Part shown: in pieces, positions 1 through 11,870 of the stretch | Numbering within the stretch: the stretch's first letter is position 1 | Layout of the letters: every line of letters starts with the position of its first letter | Assembly (NCBI GenBank): GCA_016946835.1 | Contig: JACVTC010000021.1 | Span: 1,082,501 to 1,146,500, forward strand | Direction of reading: 5' to 3' | Origin: Neocallimastix lanati (nom. inval.) | Lineage: Eukaryota > Neocallimastigomycota > Neocallimastigomycetes > Neocallimastigales > Neocallimastigaceae | Length of the DNA: 64,000 nucleotides | Notes under the pieces: generated by a model | The model's input: only the letters and a program-made list of their open reading frames with translations | Database searches by the model: none | What the model was told of the DNA's origin: nothing | Position numbers and translations under genes: made by a program

Positions 1-3000
1 CTTTCAAGAACTAAACCTGTATCTGGGTCCGCTAGTTTTACCGCATTAAAATGTTTTCCAATAACCTTATAAGGGCCTACAAAATATGGATCTAATTTAA
101 ATCTACTGAAATTTTGTACTTTTACCAGATCATTTTTCCTAATAGTATTTTGTTTATTATTTCTAAAGTTTTCATTCCTTTCTTCTTCCCATTTCTTATT
201 AGTTTTTTTCATATTTTGGCTTGCTTCTAAAACCCATTTATAATGATTGCAAAATTTTTCCAATAATTTTTCTTCATTTGTGGCTTGTACATTAGATGTT
301 GGTAATGTTGTGGCTAATTCGAATGGTTGTTGGTCAATTCTTCCATATACCAACTCAAAACTGGAATGTTTGGTGGCTGTATTCCTGGAAGTTCTTAGAG
401 CCCATAAAGCAGATGGTAACACTATATCCCAATCTTCTTCCTTTTGACCTAAAAGGCGTAAATATTTCCCAATTTCCCTATTTCTATTTTCCGTCATACC
501 ATTAGTTTCTGGATGATATGTAGTTGAAAAATGAATGTATACATCATATAAGTCCAAAAATATTCTTGTTAATTCTGAATTAAATTGTGGACCGTTATCT
601 GTAGATACTACTTGTGGCGTGCCATGTCTTGCAAACACTCTACTTAAGAAATATATTACATCTTTTGAAGTGACAGTAGCCAAAGGCTCTGCTTCTACCC
701 ACTTAGTGAAATAATCAACTATCACTATGATATATTGATTATTTCTTTCAGTAATAGGTAATGGGCCAATAATGTCCATGCCTAAATGTATGAAAGGACC
801 CTCGACTGGAGTGGCGTAGCGTTCTGTGGCGTCAACAGATTTATTATTTTTACATAATTGGCATTTAGAGCATAATTGAATGGTTGCTTTAACATCATTA
901 CTCATACCTTTCCAGTAGTAGTGTCTCTTTAATCGTTGATACGTCTTGTCAAAACCCTCATGACCAATCTTGTGGGCTTCCCAGATAAGCTTTATTCTTT
1001 CTTCATATTCTTCTACAATTCTTCGGTAAGTTCCATTATCTCTGAAATATTTCTTATTATCAATTTCAAATATTTTATCTTTGATAAATTTCTTTAAGAA
1101 TTCAGTGTTTTCTTCATCATTTTCTTCTAAATTTAATGAATTTATTACTGTATCATCATCTATATTAATAATTGTATGAGATACTAAAGGAGTCACATGA
1201 TCATTCAAAGAATCAAAAATTTTTTTATAATTTAATGTATTTAAATTTTTTATGTTTTGACATTTATTATGATAGTTCTCGACTTCATACCACATTGCAT
1301 ATACTACGTCTTTACGTGTCGGTTTGCTTCCAGAATGGATATTTAAACTTTCTAAGATATTACTAAAATCAAGGTTTGTATATTTTGGTTTATTATTATC
1401 TAAAATATTCGATAAATTATTAATACAATTCATATCTGAAGCGCACGTTTCCTCTGTCAAGCCACTTGCAACATTATATATCATAGTGACTTTACTATTA
1501 TTTTCTTCAATAATAGGAAGTAATCTTGAAAGAGAATCAGCCAAAGCATTCTTTTTCCCTGGTTCATATTTTACGATAACTTTTAACATGCTTAAATCAA
1601 TGCACCAACGAGCGTGACGTGCATTGTTTGGTTCTTTATTATTAAATAAACCGACTAAAGGTTTGTGGTCGGTATATACGATAGTTTCATAAGGATTACC
1701 TTCAATATAAAATTTGAATTGCTTAACACAGTAATGAACAGCTGTACCTTCCAAATCTGTTATGCTATAGTTTCTCTCAGCTCTAGATAATGAACGACTT
1801 ACAAAGTGGATTGGACGTTCTAATTCACCAGCCACTTGTAGTAGAACGCCACCCAAACCTTTTTTTGATGCATCTGTTCTAATAAAGAATTGTTTAGTAT
1901 AGTCTGGAAACATTAATATTGGGGCTTTAATTAAACACTCTTTCAATTTATTAAAACTAGTAGTTTCTTCTTTGCTAATATTAAAAGTTATACCTTTACG
2001 TAGTAATTTAGTAAGTGGTGCAGCAACTTGTGCAAATTGATTTATGAATTTACGATAGTAACCAATTGCACCTAAAAACGACTTAAGTTCTGAAACATTA
2101 TTAGGAATTACCCAATTTTTTATTGCCATAACCTTTTTATCATCGGTTTTAAGTCCTTCCTTAGATATCACGTGACCTAACACATGTACCTCCTCCCTCA
2201 TAAATTGACATTTTTCAATGTTAATTTTTAAATTAAATTTTTCGAAAATATCCAGAACTAAAATTAAATGTTTCACGTGTTCTTCAGGAGTTTTAGAAAA
2301 AATTAATACATCATCTATAAAAACATATACACAAACGCCTATTAAGTCAAATAAAATTTTATTCATTTCCCTTTGGAACGTAGCAGGAGCGTTACACAGA
2401 CCAAATGGCATTACCTTGAATACAAAATTGCCATATTTAGTGGTGAAACAGGTTTTATCCACACTGTCATCATCCAATAAAATTTGATGATAACCAGAAA
2501 ATAGATCCAAAGTAGAAAAAATTTCCGCTCCTCCAAGGTTATCAAATATTTCGTCAATATAAGGCAGGGAATAAAAATCCGGAACTGTAATATCATTAAG
2601 TTTTCTATAGTCCACACAAAAACGCCAATCATTAGAATTGTTTTTGGGGACTAATACTACTGGAAATGACCATTCAGAAGATGAAGGTATTATTATTCTT
2701 TTATTAATCATGTCCTTAATATGGTCTTTAATAATAGCTGATTTGACATTATTAGTACGATAATATCGTAGCTTAATAGGGGCAACACCCTCCTTAATTT
2801 TAATATGATGGGGTCCCAAGCTAGAAGGGGTCAAATCATTAGTTGAGGTAGCAATAATAACTATATGGTCTTCTAAAATAGATGTGATTAAATCTACATA
2901 TTTTCCATCCACGTGATCTAACATACGGTCGCTATGAATAAATTCACTTGGGGTCATCTTATCCTTAACTTTTGTGGCGTAGCAGTGTAAATTATTATTT

Positions 3001-3016
3001 TCATTTACATCATCAA
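1..3016 (-). CDS. Gypsy element G: partial pol (RT, RNase H, integrase), cut by window edge
   Basis: Reading the minus strand from about 3016 to 1 gives one apparently continuous pol frame that leaves the window. In order I see the RT core (WRFCVDYRKLND, then a FIDD catalytic box near 2310), RNase H (TDASKKG, DLEGTA, YTDHKPL), the integrase HHCC finger (GHEG...CSKCQLC), the DDE core (MDIIGPLP, STDNG, NGMTENRN) and a GPY-like tail. Relative to A and B the domains are collinear and clearly related, but the sequence is distinct. Gag and protease are not seen; a T-tract and AT-rich DNA stand where they should be, so the element is broken. I checked the frame by eye, not base by base. Confidence 0.85.
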
Positions 3017-3287
3017 TTTTTTTTTTTTTTTTTTTCTTTTATATAAGTTTGACCAAAATTTCTATATTAATAACTCTTCGTAATACTAATTTAAAATATT
3101 TTCAATCTTCCTTAATTCTATAATTAAAAGTTCTACATCCACACTCTTCTTTAACTTTTAATTATAAATTAAATCACCTTTTTAGATTGAATTAATTCAA
3201 ATAAAGGATTCTTTAAGTTATTGTAAATAGAAATTTATATATAAAATAAAATAAATTTTGTAAAAATTAATATACTTCCTCCCTGAA

Positions 3288-3302
3288 CCGATATCTCCAC
3301 CA
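3288..3302 (-). other. Primer binding site of element G
   Basis: On the minus strand this reads TGGTGGAGATATCGG, matching the primer sites of A (12702-12718) and B (30162-30178). It is complementary to a tRNA 3' end finishing in CCA. I could not name the tRNA. Confidence 0.65.
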
Positions 3303-3304
3303 AT

Positions 3305-3845
3305 TTGATAAGGTTCAGTTAAGAAATTAACTTTATACACTTAAAGAGAGGTTTTAAGTATAGTTTTCTTTTAAGAACTTTTTATTTATTTATTATATAT
3401 TTTTGAACTATTTAGCTCTTTTAGCAATTAAACATTTTTTTGTACTATTTATACTTTATCTTAATTATAAATTTTATATTATTATAACATATGATTTTTA
3501 CTATGAAATATATAAATTATATTAAGGAGTAAATATCAGGTGTTATAATAATATTCTCTAATAAAATTCCTATTCTTAATAAATGTTATAAAATTACTAT
3601 TTTTCTATATGAACTATAATAAAATATTTCCTAAACTCTAATTAATATATTTTTCATATTTACTATTTATCTATTTGTTTTACATTAATTTCTTACATTT
3701 TGTATTCATTAATTTCATTTAATACGTAATTATTATTTACATTTATATTTTATAAATATTTTATGATATTTTTACACATTTTCTTATTTTATTATCATTT
3801 CATATCATTATAACAAATAAAATTTACGAATTAAGTTTCACAAAA

Positions 3846-3876
<31 letters not shown>

Positions 3877-4040
3877 GGATAAAATTTGTGTAACTAAGTA
3901 AAAAAATTAAATAATTTTTCCAAAAAAAAAATTAAAGTTTTATAAATTTTATATTCCCTATAACAAAATAATAAGTTTAAATAAAAAAAATTATATGTTT
4001 AATATTTATTCTAAGGTTTCTTTTCATCTTATAATGTGTT
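3305..4040 (-). repeat. Probable 5' LTR of element G
   Basis: It starts TGATAAGG just beyond the primer site. On the minus strand it holds a TATAAATA box (near 3447), as most other LTRs here do. The outer boundary is uncertain because the next recognisable item is the primer site of element D at 4047; G may sit inside D. A T-run of about 30 bases lies near 3850-3876. Confidence 0.45.
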
Positions 4041-4046
4041 TCAGGT

Positions 4047-4063
4047 GCCCGGATTCTCCACCA
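4047..4063 (-). other. Primer binding site of element D
   Basis: The minus strand reads TGGTGGAGAATCCGGGC. This is the same site as in F (33894-33910) and differs from the A/B/G type after the first nine bases. It lies 8 nt from the LTR edge. Confidence 0.65.
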
Positions 4064-4071
4064 TATTTTTA

Positions 4072-5547
4072 TGATACGGGCTGGGGTTGAAACACTAAGA
4101 TATTCAAAACAAAAAAAAAATAAATATTAACACATAACTATAAAAATAAGTTTGGAAACAAGAAAAAAAAAATTAAATTTTAAAATATTCTTTATTTAAA
4201 TTTAAAATTAAAATTATTTGTTCCAAGTATTAAAAAGAAAGAAATTTATTCTTCTTTTTATACTTTTATTTTAATACATTTTATTTATTATTAATATATT
4301 CTTTATAAAAAAAAAAACTATTATAACTATTTTATTTTAATTTTTAACTATTATTTTAAATTATTTTTTAAAAAAAAAAATAACATTTATTAAATTAAAA
4401 TATAAAAAATTAATTTGGAGCTTGTATCACGAAGGGCATTCCGGGCGGTAGCTTCTTCTTGATATTGTTATTCAGAGAGAGAATTATACAGAATTGATAT
4501 TTTCTGTATTTTAGATCATTTTTATTATTGGAATTCTTCTGTATTTTAGTTCATTTTTATTTTAATAAAGATTTAATTTATTTTTAATTTTTGTTTTATT
4601 TTTAGTTTATTTCAAAGGTTTTAGAAAATATTATACAGAAACTTATAATTCTGTATTTTACATCAAATATTTATTGAAATAGGTTTTTATTATTCTTAAT
4701 ATAAAAATAAGAATTAGTAATGATTTAAATATTATATAATTTTTAATAAGAATATTTAGTAATAATTTTTATTATATTTAATATTAATAAAATATTTAAT
4801 AATTATTTTTATTAGATTTGATATTAATAAAAGATTTTAATAAGAATATTTAATAATAATTTTTATTATATTTAATATTAATAAAAGAACTTTATAAGAA
4901 TATTTAATAATAATTTTTATTATAAAAGATTTTAATAAGAATATTTAATAATAATTTTTATTATATTTGATATTAATAAAAGATTTTAATAAGAATATTT
5001 AATAATAATTTTTATTAGATTTGATATTAATAAAAGAATTTTATAAGAATATTTAATAATAATTTTTATTATAAAAGATTTTAATAAGAATATTTAATAA
5101 TAATTTTTATTATATTTAATATTAATAAAAGATTTTTATAAGAATATTTAATAATAATTTTTATTATATTTGATATTAATAAAAGAAATTTATAAGAATA
5201 TTTAATAATAATTTTTATTATATTTGATATTAATAAAAGAAATTTATAAGAATATTTAATAATAATTTTTATTATATTTAATATTAATAAAAGAAATTTA
5301 TAAGAATATTTAATAATAATTTTTATTATATTTAATATTAATAAAAGAAATTTATAAGAATATTTAATAATAATTTTTATTATATTTAATATTAATAAAA
5401 GAAATTTATAAGAATATTTAATAATAATTTTTATTATATTTAATATTAATAAAAGAAATTTATAAGAATATTTAATAATAATTTTATTTTATTATTATTA
5501 AGAGTATTTAATAGGAAATACAAGGTATTTAGTGACACCCCGTATCA
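4072..5547 (-). repeat. 5' LTR of gypsy element D (1476 bp)
   Basis: The ends are inverted: TGATACGGG...CCCGTATCA. The primer site at 4047 shows this is a 5' LTR of a minus-strand element whose body would lie to the left, interrupted by or replaced by G. The right edge is followed by CAGT (5548-5551) and element A. More than half of it is an array of 54-bp units. Confidence 0.7.
4720..5490. repeat. 54-bp tandem repeat inside LTR D
   Basis: The motif AAGAATATTTAATAATAA recurs every 54 bp in the clean part (for example 5141, 5195, 5249), about 14 copies in all. Units in the left half are shortened or merged; the last five or six are nearly identical. Confidence 0.8.
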
Positions 5548-5551
5548 CAGT

Positions 5552-5857
5552 TGTTAAGGTTTTAGAGAATTAAATAAAAATAAAGTAAAGAAACACAAAT
5601 TTTATTTTTTTATTTATTATTTTTATTTATAAATTTATTTGATTTTATTCGATGATTTTTTAAAAATTGGTAGCAAAATTTACAACTATTTATACTTTTT
5701 TTCAAGGCATAAAAGTTGTTCTTGCCACTAAATTACATTTTATTTATTTTTTTTTTTTTTTTATAAAAACTATTAAATTTAAATTGAATTTTATAATCAA
5801 TTATATAAAATTTAATTATAACAATATAAATAAAATACATTTATAATATTAATAAAA

Positions 5858-5896
<39 letters not shown>

Positions 5897-6381
5897 TATC
5901 TAAAATATTACTAATAAGAATTTATTTAATTGGCTATAAATTTTATTACAATCTGTTAAAATATTCAAATAAAAATAAAAATACCATTCTAATATAAAGG
6001 TTTTTAATAAAATAAAATATTTTTCAATATAAAATAAAACATTTCGATATAAAATTTTATAATAAAAGTTAAAATATAATATATAAATTTTTAATCATCA
6101 ATATATAAAAATATTATTAATACAAATTTTCATTATTAATATAAAAATAAAAAAATAAGATTTATTATTAATATTGCTAATATAAGTTTTAAATATATAA
6201 AAATATTACTATTAATATAAGATTTAATATAAAAATATAAAGTTTAATATAATTTTTGATTTAATTTTTGATCTTTGGATTTAAAAATTTATTAAAGTAC
6301 AAAAATAATAATGTACACATAATGTATTAGAAATAAATCGTAGATTTAATTAAGAATGCATTATTTAGTACATTCTTATCA
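5552..6381 (-). repeat. 3' LTR of element A
   Basis: Matches 12725-13562 almost base for base apart from T-run length. On the minus strand it contains AGTATAAATAG, a likely TATA box. Confidence 0.9.
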
Positions 6382-6399
6382 AGATGCCCCGACGAAGAC

Positions 6400-9300
6400 T
6401 CAAGCTTCTCTGTAAGCGGAGTTAAACTTTACTAAATTTTTAAAGTGAACATTCCTATCGAGTTGCTTTCCAGTCTTCTGATCGATTAGGGTTGCTGTGT
6501 TGAATTGAATTTTTAAAATTTTAAATGGTCCATTGTAATATGGTTCTAGCTTAGTACGGCTAAAGTTTCTAACAAGAACAAGATCACCAACTTTTAATTC
6601 TTTTCCTTTTTTCATACTTATTTGTTCTTCTCGTCTTGTTGCCCAATACTTGTTAGCATTCTTCACATTTTCGCATGCTTCTCTAGTCCATTGATAATGA
6701 CGAACAAATTTTTCCATTAAAATTTCATCATATGATTTACCTGCATTTTCAATTGTTCTTATGGCTATATCATACGGCTGTTGGTCTTCTCTTCCATATA
6801 CTAATTCAAAACTAGAATGTCCAGTAGCTGTATTTTTGGTAGTTCGAAGTGCCCATAAAACAGAAGGTAAAACTTCATCCCAATCTTGATTTTTCCTTCC
6901 TAATAAACGGAGTAATTTTCCAATTTCTTTATTTCGATTTTCAGTAATGCCATTTGATTCAGGGTGGTAAGTAGCTACAAATTTAACATATACATCATAA
7001 AGATCAAGAAAGATTTTAGTCATATCAGAAGTGAATTGGACTCCATTATCAGTAGTAATAACTTGAGGTACACCATGTCTTGCAAAAACGTTTATTAAAA
7101 ATTTAATTATATCAGAGGAAGTTATGTTTTCAGTGGGTTCGGCTTCAACCCATTTGGTAAAGTAATCAACAGTTACTATAATATATTGATTATTATTTCT
7201 TGTTTTTGGTAACGGTCCTATAATATCTAATCCTAAATGCACAAAGGGACCCTCCACTTTAGTTGGATGGTTTTCGGTTGGTTCTGGATATGGTTGAGGA
7301 CGATTTAACTGGCATTTTTCACAATTACTAACAATTCTTTTGATATCTTTAATCATATGATTCCAATAAAAGTTTTTCTTAAGTCTTTGATATGTTTTGT
7401 AATATCCTTCGTGGCCAATATTATGAGCTTCTAAAATTAATTTAAATTTTTTATTTTCATCCGTTATTAATTTTCTATAATTTCCATTGTCGATAAAGTA
7501 ATCTTCACCATCAATAACAGTAAACTTTTCATTAATAAATTCCTTTATAACTTTAGATAATAATTCTTCATTATTTCCATTAGTAATTTTTGTTAATAAT
7601 ATCTTTCTCTCTTCCTTACTTTTCATTCTTGAAAGAGCATCAGCTAACACATTCTTTTTGCCTGATTCATATTTTATATTAATTCCAAGCATACTAGCGG
7701 TTAGACACCATCTTGTTTGCCTTGCATTCAAAGGTTCTTTATTTTTAAATAAACCAACTAATGGTTTATGATCTGTGTAAATAGTTGTAGGTAATGGATT
7801 TCCTTCAATATAAGATTTAAATTTAGTCATACAGTAAAACAAAGCGGTTCCTTCCAAATCTGTGATACCATAATTCTTTTCAGCTTTCTTCAAACTTCTA
7901 CTTATAAAATGTATTGGATGCTCCTTACTGGTTTCTTCTTCTTTTTGTAAAAGAACTCCACCAATTCCATTATACGAAGCATCAGTTCTAATGATAAAAG
8001 GTTTGTCAAATGACGGAAATTTTAGAATAGGTGCATTGATTAATTTTTCTCTTAGGAGTTCAAAGCTTTCTTGTTGTTCTTTATTCCATTCATATTTAGT
8101 ATTCTTTTTCAATAATTTACATAAAGGTGAGGTAATTTGAGCATATTTAGGAATAAAGTCACGATAATATCCTACTGCTCCTAGAAATGATCTTAATTCA
8201 TGAATTGATGAAGGGGCTTCCCACTTCTTAATAGCTGTTATTTTACTTTCCATGGGACTTAATCCTTTAGTAGTAAGTTTGTGACCTAATACATCAACTT
8301 CAGTTTGAAGAAAATGGCACTTTTCAATATTAATTTTTAACTTGTTTTCTTTAAATACTTCTAATACTTGTTTAATATGAATTAAATGTTCTTCGATACT
8401 TTTTGAATAGATCAAAACATCATCAATAAATACGTAAACAAATTCACCAATAAAAGGGAATAAAATTTTATTCATTTCTCTTTGGAAGGTTGAGGGAGCT
8501 CCAGTAAGTCCAAAAGGCATAACCTTAAATTGATAATTTCCAAACTTAGTAGTGAAAGTGGTTACTTCAACGCTTTCTTCATCCATTAAGATTAAGTGAA
8601 AACCAGAAAATAAATCAAGAGTTGTAAATATTTTAGCTCCTCCGAGACTATCAAAAATTTCATCTATATATGGAACTGAATAAGAATCTTTTTCTGTCAT
8701 ATCATTGACTTTTCGGTAGTCAATGCACAAGCGCCACTTTCCATTGTGTTTTAGAATAAGTACTACTGGAGATGACCATTCTGAACAGGATGGTTCTATC
8801 AATCCTTTCTTAATAAGTTTTGTAAGTTCTTCTTTTAAGATATCTGATTTTAATTTAGTTAACCTATAACTTCTTAATTTTACTGGCTTTGAATTTGCTT
8901 TTAAACGGATCTTATGTGGTGAAAGTTTAGAAGGAGTTAGTTCTTCTGTTGAAGTGGCAACTATGTCAATCATTTCTTTGAGAATTTTAATAATTTGTTC
9001 TTTATAATCTTTATTTAAGGTACTTAAAAATTCATCACTCTCAATAAATTCCATTGGAGTTAATTCCTTTATAATTTCCTTTTCATTATTCGTTTCTTTA
9101 ACTTTTCTAATAGTGTAAATTATACTTTCTTCATCATAATATTGATTATTTATTTTAGCTATTTCTTCGTATTCACTTTCTGACAAAAGTTTACATAAAC
9201 TGTTTAAGGTCGGATGAATAAATAAACAATGATCGATTTGAGTTTTAAAGTTTATTACCATATCATAAAAAGAGTCTTCTTTCTCAATAATTCTAAAGTC

Positions 9301-10215
9301 CACATTAAATTCATAATTATTAATTTTTACTGGTAATCGAACAATAATTCCTTCCGAGTATTCTTCATCTTGTGTTGCTAGTTGGATTCTTCCACGACTT
9401 TTTCCAACTGTTTCATATTCACCAGGTAATTTATCAAAATACTGCTTAGTAACGATGCTTAGGTTACTACAAGAATCAATTAAAAGTTTTCCTAGTACTC
9501 CGTCAACACTTGCATCAACCATTGCTAAGTCTTCTTCGGCTACTTCATTACTTTTACTTATGTAGCTATGATCATAGTTATTTACTAATAAAGTTCGTGC
9601 TATTACATTGTCTACAGTTCCAATTATTTTAGACTTTTCTAACTTTAAACCTTGAGTTAATTGTGAACGAATTTTCGGACATGCATTCAAGAGTTGACCT
9701 ATCGTAATACTGGATTTAAGATTATTTAAATCATCCATAATATTGTAAGGTTCTTTATTATTCATCATTTTGATATTCCTTTTTACTAACTGAGTATTTT
9801 CATTATTAGTTTCTTTAGTTTTTGTTGAAATTAATTTTTCCAAAGTATTAGTTTTATTTTGTTGATTATCTTTATTCATTTCTAGATCTTCTATTTCATT
9901 ATCGATTACAAGTATATCTTCAGATTCAACTTTTTCCTTTCCTTTTGATGAATAATTGTTGTTTTCTTCTTTACTTTCTCTTACTCTTGTTATTTTTCTT
10001 AATTCCTTTTCTTTTTGTTTTTCTTTGTTAATATTTGGTTGAGTTAAAATTGAAGGAAGTATTTGATTTTTATAAACTTTATTTGGTTTATTATGTAGCT
10101 CATTTTCTTTCTTCTTTCTTAAAGCAGGAGTTGCGAAAGGACGTGGATTATCTTTTAAACTTTTATGTACTTTCTTGGAATTATTTTCTTCTTTTTCGCT
10201 GTTATTATCATTCAT
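6400..10215 (-). CDS. pol: Element A pol polyprotein (PR-RT-RH-IN), 1271 aa open frame
   Basis: Retropepsin active site at about residue 245 (LLIDSCSN, an Asp-Ser-Cys variant shared with B). RT spans about 430-640 with FIDD near 597. RNase H follows (RTDASYNG, TDLEGTA, TDHKPL). The integrase HHCC finger is near 930-970; the catalytic Asp-Asp-Glu are in LDIIGPLP (about 998), TTDNG (about 1057) and ITENRN (about 1090). A GPF motif lies near 1228 with no chromodomain after it. The Lys/Asn/Glu-rich first 170 residues are a linker. The frame is open upstream of this ATG as far as the gag end, so expression is probably by recoding from gag and this ATG need not be used. About 55-60 percent alike to B pol by eye. 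Confidence 0.93.
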   Translation of the reverse strand: MNDNNSEKEENNSKKVHKSLKDNPRPFATPALRKKKENELHNKPNKVYKNQILPSILTQPNINKEKQKEKELRKITRVRESKEENNNYSSKGKEKVESEDILVIDNEIEDLEMNKDNQQNKTNTLEKLISTKTKETNNENTQLVKRNIKMMNNKEPYNIMDDLNNLKSSITIGQLLNACPKIRSQLTQGLKLEKSKIIGTVDNVIARTLLVNNYDHSYISKSNEVAEEDLAMVDASVDGVLGKLLIDSCSNLSIVTKQYFDKLPGEYETVGKSRGRIQLATQDEEYSEGIIVRLPVKINNYEFNVDFRIIEKEDSFYDMVINFKTQIDHCLFIHPTLNSLCKLLSESEYEEIAKINNQYYDEESIIYTIRKVKETNNEKEIIKELTPMEFIESDEFLSTLNKDYKEQIIKILKEMIDIVATSTEELTPSKLSPHKIRLKANSKPVKLRSYRLTKLKSDILKEELTKLIKKGLIEPSCSEWSSPVVLILKHNGKWRLCIDYRKVNDMTEKDSYSVPYIDEIFDSLGGAKIFTTLDLFSGFHLILMDEESVEVTTFTTKFGNYQFKVMPFGLTGAPSTFQREMNKILFPFIGEFVYVFIDDVLIYSKSIEEHLIHIKQVLEVFKENKLKINIEKCHFLQTEVDVLGHKLTTKGLSPMESKITAIKKWEAPSSIHELRSFLGAVGYYRDFIPKYAQITSPLCKLLKKNTKYEWNKEQQESFELLREKLINAPILKFPSFDKPFIIRTDASYNGIGGVLLQKEEETSKEHPIHFISRSLKKAEKNYGITDLEGTALFYCMTKFKSYIEGNPLPTTIYTDHKPLVGLFKNKEPLNARQTRWCLTASMLGINIKYESGKKNVLADALSRMKSKEERKILLTKITNGNNEELLSKVIKEFINEKFTVIDGEDYFIDNGNYRKLITDENKKFKLILEAHNIGHEGYYKTYQRLKKNFYWNHMIKDIKRIVSNCEKCQLNRPQPYPEPTENHPTKVEGPFVHLGLDIIGPLPKTRNNNQYIIVTVDYFTKWVEAEPTENITSSDIIKFLINVFARHGVPQVITTDNGVQFTSDMTKIFLDLYDVYVKFVATYHPESNGITENRNKEIGKLLRLLGRKNQDWDEVLPSVLWALRTTKNTATGHSSFELVYGREDQQPYDIAIRTIENAGKSYDEILMEKFVRHYQWTREACENVKNANKYWATRREEQISMKKGKELKVGDLVLVRNFSRTKLEPYYNGPFKILKIQFNTATLIDQKTGKQLDRNVHFKNLVKFNSAYREA

Positions 10216-10377
10216 TTTTCTTTTTATAGCATTTATAATGATATCATCCTCACTTTCAGTTGTGTCACTAAAATCAGATTCTTCAGATTCTTCATTAAAG
10301 GAATTATTATCAATTGGAGCATTCTTAGTAAAAGTATTATTTTGTAAATTATTTAATGAAGCTATTGTTTTGTCATT

Positions 10378-10410
10378 GGGAGTGCTTCTGCTCCCATTTA
10401 GAAGTTTAAA
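10378..10410 (-). promoter_or_regulatory. -1 ribosomal frameshift signal at the gag/pol junction of A
   Basis: On the minus strand a slippery heptamer T TTA AAC (10404-10410) lies in the gag frame just before the gag stop. After an 8-nt spacer comes a hairpin GGGAGC-AGAAGC-ACTCCC (10378-10395). Pol is in the -1 frame relative to gag. B has the same heptamer, spacer length and loop. This is the usual layout of a -1 frameshift site. Confidence 0.8.
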
Positions 10411-11308
10411 GACTTTTTGGAATATATTTCTTTTTTATTTTTTTCCATAATCTTATTTAATTGAGGGCAATAGTATGAGTAATGACCTTCTTCCTTACAG
10501 AAGAAGCAAGTTTTAACAGATAAATTTCTCATTTTCTGGGTTGATTCTTCTATAATATCTTGAGGTTTCAGTTTATTATTTGTTTGACTTGTTTGGAAAG
10601 TTTCGTTTCTTCTTTTAGGATAAAGTCTTGAAGTAGTACTGTTTTGATTATTTTGATTATGCTGGGAATTATTAACATTATAGGTATTAATATTATTGTT
10701 CCTTACAGAAAGTCTATCTACTTTCTCGGCAATTTTGAAAGCTTTCTCCATACTTATATCATCTTTAAGGGATAATTTCTTCCAGGCTTCATAATTATTT
10801 TGAATAGAATCAATATAATCTAGTACACCAATGCGCTTTCTTCTCTTTTATCAAGTTTAGTGTACAAAGTTCTATATCTTACATTAAAGTCTTTAATCTT
10901 TTCGTTTCTTTTAATTCGCATTGCACGAAGTTCTTTAAGAAGTAAATTTTGGTCTTCTTTAATACCGTAAAAATTTTCAAGACTTGAAATAATTTTTCCA
11001 AGAGAAGGAAATTTAATATCATCATCAACATTTTCTTCTTCATCATCTTCTTCTTCTTCATCTGATGAATCATCACTTTCATCATCACTATCTTCTCCCA
11101 AATCTTCAATAACGCGTTGTACTTCACCAGAGCTGGTAAGTAAACAAGCATTAAATATTGTTTCTGGATCTGTAATACCTTGTATCTTGATCCAAAGTTT
11201 TAATTCAGTAGCCCAGGACTTAATATCTAAATTGTCCTTGCTAAGTTTCACAATATCTCTTAATTCTTTTTTCAATTCTTTAAAGCTCAAAGTTGTTTCC
11301 TTGGACAT
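10398..11308 (-). pseudogene. gag: Element A gag (broken, about one break)
   Basis: N-terminal capsid-like region (LSFKELKKELRDIVKLS, then LDIKSWATELKLWIK), a Glu/Asp-rich stretch, a conserved block FPSLGKIISSLENFYG and a C-terminal zinc knuckle (CFFCKEEGHYSYYC). Order and motifs match B gag (28764-29681), F gag and fossil M. It ends at the frameshift signal before pol. Confidence 0.85.
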
Positions 11309-11459
11309 TTTGTCTAAATATGAGGTGATTAAATACGAATAAATTTGGGAAATCCAACTTTCAAAATATAATTTAATAGGTAATTTAATATCGAATCAAT
11401 TTTTAAAACAATATATTTTAGTAACTTTTGAAAATAATAATTTTATTTGATTTCTTTAG

Positions 11460-11705
11460 TAGATATAAGCTCGAAATCCTTATCGACAACTTAGTAGAAA
11501 TTATAAAGCACGAGGTTCTTTTCGACTACTTTATTAAGAATAATTTTTAAGTTCGAAATCTATATCGACAACTTAATAGAATAATTTTTAAGTTCGAAAT
11601 CTTTATCGACAACTCAATAGAATAATTTTAAGTTCGAAATCTTTATCGACAACTTAATAGAATATTTTTCAAGCTCGAAATCTTTATCGACCACTTGAAT
11701 TTTGT
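11460..11705 (-). repeat. About 41-bp tandem repeat in the 5' leader of A
   Basis: The word TTCGAAATC(T/C)TTATCGACAA recurs at 11552, 11593, 11633 and 11675, with weaker units at 11471 and about 11512: six units of 40-42 bp. B has nothing like it in the same place. Confidence 0.8.
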
Positions 11706-11870
11706 AATTTAGTATATTTGTAGTAATAAATTTAGAAGCAAAGTTTTATTTATTATTTTCACCTTTCAAAAAATTTTTCTTTTTAAACGATAAATATTGT
11801 ATTATTATAGCTAATAAAATTATTAATTAATTATAATTATTAAATACAAAAAAAATAATCTTTATTGTCG

